Source of the DNA: Caldifarciminota bacterium 4484_18
Lineage (GTDB): Bacteria; Hydrothermota; UBA3073; NMUJ01
DNA length: 5,055 bases
NCBI GenBank assembly: GCA_002256535.1
Contig: NMUJ01000036.1
Coordinates: forward strand, 1-5,055
Direction of reading: 5' to 3'
Positions 1 through 5,055 of the stretch are shown here, one piece after another (the first letter of the stretch is position 1; every line of letters begins with the position of its first letter). The notes beneath the pieces were generated by a model. That model was not told the DNA's origin and did not search any database. It saw nothing but the letters and a program-made list of their open reading frames with translations. A program made the translations under genes and the position numbers.

Positions 1-575
1 CCGTCGGATATCTCCCAGTTGCCATTTGCATCCATGGTATCGGTTACAAATGCATTACGAATCTGCACTAAGACACCTTCGTAGGCTTCAGCTGAATCTG
101 GCTGATATTCGTACAGTGATGAAGACAAGCTCGTATCCAGGTGTGCTGCCGAGATAACCACAACTGGTGGTAAGCTTGTGGTACCACAGCGTTCAACCTG
201 TGCAGTATCGTCAATCCTTAGCTCTGTGTTATCAAAGTATTCGAGTACTGTACCGACGATGATGAGTGAATCACCAACATCAACTTCGAAACAACCTGCC
301 GGCGATAGTGGTACATACACCATTATGCCACTCCATGGACCACCCTGCTTCATCTCGAGGAAAAAGTTATAGCCACCAGTAACCCCATAGTCACACGTAA
401 CTATACCAGCAACCTGTACCACGGAATCCACCCATAGCGAGGTCTGTGTGAGTGAATCCCTCTCCGACTGTATCGTGTAGATGGTGGTCTCTATGGGTTG
501 TGCCATACCCACACTTACCGTCATACCAGCTACTGTGGCAGCTATCACAAAGCTCACTAAATACACTCTGTACAT
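1..575 (-). CDS. Secreted OB-fold repeat protein, N-terminal part (3' end beyond window)
   Basis: The reading frame opens at an ATG at 575-573 and stays open through 191 codons to the window edge, so only the N-terminal part is seen. Residues 1-26 form a Sec signal peptide (hydrophobic core VYLVSFVIAATVAG, likely cut after GMA before QP). Residues about 28-128 read as an OB-fold-like domain of the kind found in extracellular nuclease-associated and surface proteins: 'VQVAGIVTCDYGVTGGYNFFLEM', written here in short as VAGIVT (55-60), GGYNFFLEM (67-75), GIMVYVP (83-89) and GDSLIIVGTVLEYFDNTEL (101-119). From about 165 (EGVLVQIRNAFVTD, then NGNWEISD) a second unit of the same style begins. This tandem layout often precedes nuclease, lamin-tail or sorting domains, but that part lies outside the window. 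Cysteines at 61, 95 and 130 could matter for folding. The start is fixed by a strong ribosome-binding site. Function is unknown; the family reading is moderately sure. Confidence 0.82.
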   Translation of the reverse strand, partial: MYRVYLVSFVIAATVAGMTVSVGMAQPIETTIYTIQSERDSLTQTSLWVDSVVQVAGIVTCDYGVTGGYNFFLEMKQGGPWSGIMVYVPLSPAGCFEVDVGDSLIIVGTVLEYFDNTELRIDDTAQVERCGTTSLPPVVVISAAHLDTSLSSSLYEYQPDSAEAYEGVLVQIRNAFVTDTMDANGNWEISD

Positions 576-578
576 GGA

Positions 579-586
579 CCCTCCTT
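579..586 (-). promoter_or_regulatory. Strong Shine-Dalgarno site of the OB-fold gene
   Basis: On the minus strand the sequence is AAGGAGGG, followed by TCC and the ATG at 575. It is the only strong ribosome-binding site in the window and decides the start of the OB-fold gene. It also shows that the organism uses Shine-Dalgarno initiation, which makes its absence at the three overlapping starts upstream notable. Confidence 0.85.
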
Positions 587-598
587 ATTGGTTCATAT

Positions 599-614
599 AA
601 AATTTGATAATTTT
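599..614. repeat. Small AT-only inverted repeat in the only intergenic gap
   Basis: AAAATT (599-604), a TGAT loop (605-608) and AATTTT (609-614) form a perfect six-base inverted repeat in the 40-base gap between the FN3/Rossmann lipoprotein gene and the OB-fold gene. It contains no G-C pair in the stem, so it would be a very weak hairpin and is not a convincing terminator. It may simply be AT-rich spacer DNA. I see no convincing -35/-10 promoter pair around it. Confidence 0.3.
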
Positions 615-615
615 G

Positions 616-1929
616 TTACTCCACAAATTCATGTTCAAATATGTAGTTTATCACATCGATGGCATTGTTGAACCCATCCAACCTATGTAATGGCATAGAG
701 AAGAATATCACAATTGGGTTATCTGCTGGGTATCTGACCGCAACCCCGGGGGTGCCTTCCCACAGACCGGATTCCGGTAACCTGTAGATAATTTCAGCCT
801 CCGGTTGGGCTTCAAACGCATCAAACCGCGACAAAAATGTGGATACCTTCAAGCTGTCGGGGTAGCCTGTTACGTTTGTAGCACGTTGTATTATTGCACC
901 TGCAGGTATCAGCTTATCCCATACAACAGTGGCGGTGTCTACACCTAAGTAATCATATGGGAACGGTGATGGTATTTCTGGGTCATAAAATGCATTAAGC
1001 GTGGCAGGACTTATCAGTAGTAGCTTTTTACCTGAGTCCAGATAGCGTTCGATTGATTTCTGTGCCTCCGACAGATGTGATATGTCTTTCCCAGTATACC
1101 AGAGGATTTTGTCAACCCCCAACTCGTTTATGATGATATCAACATCTATCGGTGAGTATGGTAACCCATCTTCAACCCTCCACATGTTAGGGGTGTAACC
1201 CATAGATTCGAGTGCATCGAGATAGAACCTATCAGCTTGGTTGTCATTGTCGTCGTCCACTACGAGTAAATCTGACAGCACGGGTTTAACCCACCACGTG
1301 TGGGTTATGGAGTCCGATCTCGCATTTGATATATCAACCGCCCATACGGTGAAGGTACGTTGACCGGGTTCAATATCTCTGAGAGTCACGTAGGGGGTAT
1401 CGCTTGGTGTGAACCTCAACATCGTATCCGTATCTAACTTATAATAGAAGCCGGCTACACTTTCGTCACCATCTATGTCATGTGCTTCAAGATAGAAAGT
1501 AGCTACGGGGAATGTAGTATCAGCGGGTAAACTACCATACTTGAAGCTCACGGTGGGTGGACTATTCTTTACGGGGATTATGAGTTCAGCCGGTGTTGTA
1601 TCGATAGCACCGTCGTTGTCTTCTGCCCATACTCTTAGGATATGTAGGTTTACGGTATCTTCTGCACTTAACACGAAGGTATCACACGTAGCAGTCGTAA
1701 ACACAGTATCGGGGGAGTTATCCCAATTGTAGTGATAACCGACTACCCAGCCATCGGGATCGTTACCCCACCAGTGTATGATCTGACGTGCTGGCACGGT
1801 ATCCACTATACCTTCGACAAAGATATGGGTATCAGGTGGTATATTCGTTACAGTAATAGATGGGGGTTCCCTCTCACACCCTATCGTAACGATTGCTATA
1901 AGTAATGCAATCGAGCACCTTCTTATCAT
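616..1929 (-). CDS. Lipoprotein with two Ig/FN3-like domains and a C-terminal Rossmann-like (GATase/GldG-like) domain
   Basis: This 437-residue protein starts with a lipoprotein signal (residues 2-17 hydrophobic, lipobox VTIGC, lipidated Cys18). Two similar beta-sandwich domains follow. Domain 1 (about 22-121) carries HWWGNDPDGWVVGYHYNWD and then RVWAEDNDGAIDTTP; domain 2 (about 123-215) carries YLEAHDIDGDESVAGFYYKLD and then TFTVWAVDISNARSD. The shared D-x-DG turns and the W-A-x-D strand make them a tandem pair. Residues about 218-434 form an alpha/beta domain: strand LLVVDDD (221-227), helix ADRFYLDALESMGY (232-245), strand KILWYTG (274-280), helix LSEAQKSIERYLDSG (286-300), strand KKLLLIS (301-307), late strand NPIVIFFSMPLHRL (404-417) and a last helix to 433. 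This resembles class I glutamine-amidotransferase-like or GldG-type domains, but no nucleophilic cysteine follows the LLLIS strand. It is probably a non-catalytic envelope protein. The start overlaps the preceding stop as ATGA. Fold calls are by eye; the exact role is unknown. Confidence 0.88.
   Translation of the reverse strand: MIRRCSIALLIAIVTIGCEREPPSITVTNIPPDTHIFVEGIVDTVPARQIIHWWGNDPDGWVVGYHYNWDNSPDTVFTTATCDTFVLSAEDTVNLHILRVWAEDNDGAIDTTPAELIIPVKNSPPTVSFKYGSLPADTTFPVATFYLEAHDIDGDESVAGFYYKLDTDTMLRFTPSDTPYVTLRDIEPGQRTFTVWAVDISNARSDSITHTWWVKPVLSDLLVVDDDNDNQADRFYLDALESMGYTPNMWRVEDGLPYSPIDVDIIINELGVDKILWYTGKDISHLSEAQKSIERYLDSGKKLLLISPATLNAFYDPEIPSPFPYDYLGVDTATVVWDKLIPAGAIIQRATNVTGYPDSLKVSTFLSRFDAFEAQPEAEIIYRLPESGLWEGTPGVAVRYPADNPIVIFFSMPLHRLDGFNNAIDVINYIFEHEFVE
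1926..1929 (-). promoter_or_regulatory. ATGA stop/start overlap (sorting-tail protein gene to FN3/Rossmann lipoprotein gene)
   Basis: The TGA stop of the upstream gene (1928-1926) and the ATG of the downstream gene (1929-1927) share ATGA. Upstream of this ATG there is only a weak AGGTAAG about 14 bases away, which is too far for a normal Shine-Dalgarno site. Termination-reinitiation coupling is the simplest explanation and would keep the two products in a fixed ratio. Confidence 0.8.
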
Positions 1930-3764
1930 TTTATTATCAAAAACTTACCTGTTTTAATTTTACCTGTATCGTGATCTTTCACACAGAATATGTACAACCC
2001 GGTAGCAGCTTCCTGCATACCATCGGTGATGAGGTTCCATACACATTCGCCGGTGGATTCGTCCTCGTGTTCGATAGTCTTAACCAGCTCACCGGCGAGA
2101 TTGTATATGTAAATTGTAGCATGTGCAGGTAGGTTATAGAACCTTATAACCCTACCCGTAGGTATACCTGTATCCCACATAGATTGTACCTTGTAGGGGT
2201 TTGGATATACGCCTACCTCTATGTCAGGGGCGGATGTTGGTGGTGTACCGGGTATAACCTCTACCATGTTCTGACGTAGTGAGGATTCGAGTGATGGTAG
2301 CCCTATCTCTGGGTTACCCACATCGTAGGAGGTTACTGAGTAGTAATACTTGAATCCATTCTTTACACCGGTATCGGTTATCTTGTACCACCCTTTGTAT
2401 GGACCTTCTTGTTCGATTTCTGGCATACCGGTGTTGAACCCCATGGAGTGATCTACATCCTGTATGGTATCGGCGGGTGTTTTATCAAACTGATGAAGTA
2501 ACGTCCATTCGGATGGATCTGCCAACCCCGTTTCGCTTCGGTATATTCTGTAACCTTCGAAATCACGTAAGTGTGGTGGTGCAGGGTCGTGTGCAAACTC
2601 GGGTGAATTGTCAAAGTATAGGGTTACCTGACGTGACCCCGGTATCGCTACAAGTCTGGGTGATGGCGGTGGTGCCGGTAGAATATAATGTGATTCGTAA
2701 GCGCGTTTGGCCCAACCTACGTTTTGCAGTAACTCGGCCTCCGTCATACCACCCGCGAATGCAAACGTTACACAGATGGAGTCACCGCGATTTAAATAGT
2801 GGATAGGGCCAGCCGACAGCAATGGTATTGGATCGGGATAGCCGTTCTCTATCACATATCTGTCGTCCACGTCAGGGTCACGGTGACCGTTTGTCATTAT
2901 CGTATAGCGTAAGGAATCTGATACACTACCTTGCATGTCACGCCACGTCCACCAGTTAAACGATACGGTAAGGCTATCGAGTGGTACCTCGACTGTATCT
3001 ATTTGGATACCTAACAAGCTTATACCGAATATCCCCTTAGCCATAAAGTCATAGCCATCGTTATGCTCATACATGAGATATAGCGTATCGTTGTAGTAAA
3101 GGCGTTTGTGTTGGAAGAATGGTGTGGTGTTGAAATCGTCACCCCAAAAATCTCTATTACCTGATACAAGTTCGGCGTACATACCTACGTAAAGGCTCTC
3201 GAGATCGTACTGGCTGATGTTTTGGATGATAAATCGTAGGATGACAACATCGTCTATGTAAGAATACGACCATACGTGTGAGATTTGGTGCACCTTGAGG
3301 CCCAACGGTGTATGATGTACTATAGATGTGGTGTCGTAATATGTAGCGTAGAAATCCTGTTCCGATATCGCATCAGGTGCATAGTAAGGTGAGGTCATCA
3401 GTATGGACTTCTCTATGACCACATCATCGGGATCGCGTGTGGGATAGAATTCAAACCCTTCACTTGAGCCCGGTGTTATGGTGGTGGCATCACTTACACC
3501 TGTGGTTACAGATATGCCAATCGGTGAGATAGCACCCACCCATAGGCCTGCACGGTAGAGGTGTTCAGTACGTGTACCGGCGGGGTATTCACATGAGGGT
3601 TGGGGGTCACCTGTTTCAGGATCCCATATTCTGAACCCCGTACCGAGCATACCGAAGTTTGTCACTGTAAGCACGACGTTACCGACAGTAGTGTACTTCG
3701 TGTAATCTGTCTTTGCTGGTAATATTATAGGTAGCAAAACCAGCATTAATGTTAGCCTATTCAT
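1926..3764 (-). CDS. Large secreted protein with FN3-like domain and C-terminal T9SS type A / FlgD-Ig-like module
   Basis: The product has 612 residues and starts with a Sec signal peptide (MNRLTLMLVLLPIILPA, likely cut after 17). Residues about 24-340 form an N-terminal module I recognise from long secreted proteins of FCB-type and candidate phyla: VGNVVLTVTNFG (27-38), PSCEYPAGTRTEHLYRAGLWVGA (in positions 56-78), FNWWTWRDM (269-277) and LLSAGPIHYLNRGDSICVTF (315-334) followed by AFAGG. Residues about 365-505 form a FN3-like domain (FEGYRIYRS at 402-410; FKYYYSVTSYD at 471-481) with a long inserted loop between. Residues 513-612 start with VYPNPYKV and run through FYNLPAHATIYIYNLAGELVKT to a Lys-rich end GKIKTGKFLIIK. 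That tail matches the T9SS type A sorting or FlgD-Ig style. It is probably displayed on or released from the cell surface. No catalytic motif is visible. The start is fixed by the ATGA overlap; there is no ribosome-binding site of its own. Confidence 0.9.
   Translation of the reverse strand: MNRLTLMLVLLPIILPAKTDYTKYTTVGNVVLTVTNFGMLGTGFRIWDPETGDPQPSCEYPAGTRTEHLYRAGLWVGAISPIGISVTTGVSDATTITPGSSEGFEFYPTRDPDDVVIEKSILMTSPYYAPDAISEQDFYATYYDTTSIVHHTPLGLKVHQISHVWSYSYIDDVVILRFIIQNISQYDLESLYVGMYAELVSGNRDFWGDDFNTTPFFQHKRLYYNDTLYLMYEHNDGYDFMAKGIFGISLLGIQIDTVEVPLDSLTVSFNWWTWRDMQGSVSDSLRYTIMTNGHRDPDVDDRYVIENGYPDPIPLLSAGPIHYLNRGDSICVTFAFAGGMTEAELLQNVGWAKRAYESHYILPAPPPSPRLVAIPGSRQVTLYFDNSPEFAHDPAPPHLRDFEGYRIYRSETGLADPSEWTLLHQFDKTPADTIQDVDHSMGFNTGMPEIEQEGPYKGWYKITDTGVKNGFKYYYSVTSYDVGNPEIGLPSLESSLRQNMVEVIPGTPPTSAPDIEVGVYPNPYKVQSMWDTGIPTGRVIRFYNLPAHATIYIYNLAGELVKTIEHEDESTGECVWNLITDGMQEAATGLYIFCVKDHDTGKIKTGKFLIIK
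3761..3764 (-). promoter_or_regulatory. ATGA stop/start overlap (NHL lipoprotein gene to sorting-tail protein gene)
   Basis: The TGA of the propeller gene (3763-3761) overlaps the ATG of the next gene (3764-3762). The bases just upstream on the minus strand (CCATCGCAACCACA) hold no purine-rich Shine-Dalgarno element at all. Translation of the large secreted protein therefore probably depends on ribosomes finishing the propeller gene. Confidence 0.82.
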
Positions 3765-4699
3765 TGTGGTTGCGATGGCCGTTCGGGTCTACGGTATTTT
3801 TCTATCCTATTGTTAAACCCTACGTATAAGGTTTTGCCGTCATGTGAACAAGCTACACTGATCGGTGTATCGGTTAGCTCCACTTCGATAACAAAGTTAC
3901 CGTAGCGGTCGAACTTCTGTATCCTTGAATTACCGGCATCCGCTACGTATACGTAACCGGAATCATCGACCGCTACATCGACAGGGTTAATAAAGTAACC
4001 CGGTAATGTATCGCCATCATGTGTGGTACCACCAAGATGCAACAGATTAGCTCGTGGTGTATCTATGGTGATAGCTTCCACCCAGTTATGTGCGGTGGAT
4101 ACAACGAAAATCCTATCATACCATATACATAGATCGTGTGGGGCAGCGACGTTTAGGATACCTGCACCGTATGATGCTACTGTATCCACTATGGTGCCAC
4201 TGGAGTCGTAAGATAATACCAAATTTCTGTACATATCGGATATGAAGATTGTTTCACCATCGGATGCGATACCTGAGGGTGTTACGAGGGTGGTGTCCTC
4301 GAAACTATACAATAAGCTGCCGGTACGATCGAACATTTTGACAATCTCATCATCCACTACATAGATGTGGCGAAGTATATCCTGATCCACTGCAGCAGCA
4401 CTACTGAACCCAGTCACTAATATCCTATCGAGTTGGCCATTTTCGAATAGTTTATATAGATTATTGGCTGTCACCACGTATATGAAGCCATCCTTACCGA
4501 CAATCACATCCATGATATCGTGCAACTCGTAGGAGTTATCGTCAGGCCATTCGTCCACCAATACGTACGATTCTTCGGGTGGCATACCATACTGGGATTC
4601 GGGTGGTATGGGGTACTTTCTACCACAGCCGAAGGTCAATATCACACATAAGGCGAACGATATGCGTTTAATATGTGAGGGCAATTTGTTACCGTTCAT
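3761..4699 (-). CDS. NHL-type beta-propeller lipoprotein
   Basis: This 312-residue protein opens with a lipoprotein signal (positively charged HIKR at 9-12, hydrophobic 13-23, lipobox LTFGC, lipidated Cys25). A Pro-rich linker follows (YPIPPESQYGMPPEESY, 29-45). The rest is a chain of beta-propeller blades, each with a 'hydrophobic strand - D/G turn - IYV or VYVAD - strand' pattern: about 60-90 (DVIVGKDGFIYVV), 98-131 (HIYVVDDEIVKMFDRTGSLL), 138-170 (PSGIASDGETIFISD), 185-215 (PHDLCIWYDRIFVVS), 236-270 (INPVDVAVDDSGYVYVADAGNSRIQKFD, best NHL match) and 278-302 (ISVACSHDGKTLYVGF). Six blades is the usual count for NHL propellers. Such proteins bind partners or ligands rather than catalyse; some have enzyme activity, but no active-site pattern stands out here. 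It sits between a barrel gene and a sorting-tail gene and overlaps both by four bases. A scaffold role in the envelope is inferred. Confidence 0.9.
   Translation of the reverse strand: MNGNKLPSHIKRISFALCVILTFGCGRKYPIPPESQYGMPPEESYVLVDEWPDDNSYELHDIMDVIVGKDGFIYVVTANNLYKLFENGQLDRILVTGFSSAAAVDQDILRHIYVVDDEIVKMFDRTGSLLYSFEDTTLVTPSGIASDGETIFISDMYRNLVLSYDSSGTIVDTVASYGAGILNVAAPHDLCIWYDRIFVVSTAHNWVEAITIDTPRANLLHLGGTTHDGDTLPGYFINPVDVAVDDSGYVYVADAGNSRIQKFDRYGNFVIEVELTDTPISVACSHDGKTLYVGFNNRIEKYRRPERPSQPQ
4696..4699 (-). promoter_or_regulatory. ATGA stop/start overlap (barrel gene to NHL lipoprotein gene)
   Basis: The TGA of the barrel gene (4698-4696) overlaps the ATG of the propeller gene (4699-4697). 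Bases just upstream (AGTTTTGGCTT) show no Shine-Dalgarno element; a GGATGAG lies about 16 bases from the ATG, too far to be a standard site. The overlap supports this ATG as the true start of the lipoprotein. Confidence 0.78.
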
Positions 4700-5055
4700 A
4701 AGCCAAAACTTATACTCATCCTATGTACATAACCTATGTAGCCCAATTCAGTAAACGCATAATTGAGAATAAGCCTGCTACCACGCCAATCAATATTGAA
4801 GCCACCACCAAACGAGATACCAGTGCTACCAGGGGGTTTGGCGTTCACCCTATACCCCGCACGTAATGCTATCACCGGTAATGGCTTACATTCGAGGCCA
4901 AGTTTGAATATCTCCACGTTGTCGGAGGGTTTGTCCATCTCCAAACCGATAAGCAGATTCTTGAATATATTGCCGGATACACCTATCTTGTAAACTACAG
5001 GTAGGGGGAACGACTCGTAACGATACTGTATACCAGCGATTGCGTATGTACCATA
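4696..5055 (-). CDS. PorV/PorQ-like outer-membrane beta-barrel protein, C-terminal part (5' end beyond window)
   Basis: The frame is open from the window edge to the TGA at 4698-4696, giving 119 visible residues. An in-frame ATG at 4944 is internal: the 37 codons upstream of it are open and read as more barrel strands (YGTYAIAGIQYRYESF; PLPVVYKIGVSGNIFKNLLI). The visible part is alternating amphipathic strands with Gly-rich turns. The C-terminal signature is that of the PorV/PorQ (FadL-related) family: an LGLE strand, VIALRAGYRVN, GSTGISFGGGFNID, LILNYAFTELGYIGYVHR and a final strand MSISFGL. In Bacteroidetes, PorV is the type IX secretion shuttle that takes substrates from the translocon to the attachment complex, and PorQ is a related barrel. 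Relatives occur in many copies in candidate phyla and need not all do this. The next genes include a protein with a sorting-like tail, which fits a substrate-handling role, though this is inference. The exact subfamily cannot be decided from a fragment. Confidence 0.86.
   Translation of the reverse strand, partial: YGTYAIAGIQYRYESFPLPVVYKIGVSGNIFKNLLIGLEMDKPSDNVEIFKLGLECKPLPVIALRAGYRVNAKPPGSTGISFGGGFNIDWRGSRLILNYAFTELGYIGYVHRMSISFGL

Larger units (their letters stand above)
1..5055 (-). other. Single envelope-protein operon spanning the whole window
   Basis: Five consecutive minus-strand genes, three of the four junctions being four-base overlaps and the fourth a 40-base gap, make a single transcript very likely. 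No terminator-like GC hairpin with a T-run and no convincing internal promoter were found. The transcript's promoter must lie right of 5055 and its terminator left of 1. All five products carry an export signal or are a membrane barrel (the barrel's signal peptide lies outside the window), so the operon looks dedicated to envelope or surface proteins. Confidence 0.75.

Noticed and set aside
178..372. Plus-strand open frame of 64 codons opposite the OB-fold gene
   Set aside because: It is Ser/Thr-rich low-quality sequence antisense to a well-supported secreted protein and has no ribosome-binding site that I can see.
576..615. Terminator or new promoter in the 40-base gap
   Set aside because: The only inverted repeat is AT-only and weak, and no paired -35/-10 elements of convincing quality are present; read-through of the operon is the simpler view.
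1905..2132. Plus-strand open frame of 75 codons crossing the junction of two minus-strand genes
   Set aside because: It is antisense to both coding regions, has no recognisable domain, and no sign of a promoter or independent coding use.
2477..2806. Plus-strand open frame of 109 codons
   Set aside because: It lies wholly inside the 612-residue secreted protein gene on the other strand, has no protein-like domain pattern, and its sequence is explained as the antisense of the FN3 region.
4696..4944. A short 82-residue gene starting at the ATG at 4944
   Set aside because: The frame is open upstream to the window edge and those codons continue the beta-barrel pattern, so the ATG is internal and the gene is a fragment cut by the window.
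1..5055. CRISPR array, insertion sequence, prophage or defence genes
   Set aside because: No spaced direct repeats, transposase, integrase, nuclease or toxin-like protein is visible; almost all bases are explained by five envelope-protein genes.

Overview
The window holds one polarity of genes only. All five genes read on the minus strand, so transcription runs from position 5055 towards 1. There is no intergenic stretch longer than about 40 bases, and no RNA gene, mobile element, CRISPR array or phage gene that I can see. The first gene (the C-terminal part of an outer-membrane barrel) enters from the right edge, and the last gene (the N-terminal part of a secreted OB-fold protein) leaves at the left edge. 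The window is therefore the inside of a longer operon.

Order of transcription: (1) a PorV/PorQ-like outer-membrane beta-barrel, 5055-4696, 5' end missing; (2) an NHL-type beta-propeller lipoprotein, 4699-3761; (3) a large secreted protein with a FN3-like domain and a C-terminal module of the T9SS type A / FlgD-Ig kind, 3764-1926; (4) a lipoprotein with two Ig/FN3-like domains and a Rossmann-like (GATase/GldG-like) C-terminal domain, 1929-616; (5) a secreted OB-fold repeat protein, 575-1, 3' end missing. Genes 1-2, 2-3 and 3-4 are joined by identical four-base ATGA stop/start overlaps with no good Shine-Dalgarno sequence. Gene 5 sits behind a 40-base gap and has a strong AAGGAGGG ribosome-binding site.

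Every gene product is predicted to be exported or placed in the envelope: one barrel, two lipoproteins and two Sec-secreted proteins. This points to a diderm bacterium. PorV/PorQ barrels, 'YPNPYKV...' C-terminal modules, NHL lipoproteins and long FN3-containing secreted proteins together are typical of the Fibrobacteres-Chlorobi-Bacteroidetes neighbourhood and of candidate phyla such as WOR-3/Stahlbacteria, TA06 and Cloacimonadota. The exact phylum is inferred from protein style, not proven. Codon use is distinctive: glycine is mostly GGT and almost never GGA.

The genes may work together as a surface-display cassette: the barrel could help place or shuttle gene 3, whose tail looks like a type IX sorting domain, while the lipoproteins act as envelope-anchored binding or scaffold partners. 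That link is inference. No catalytic machinery is visible in the window, and I cannot name a known pathway for the set.
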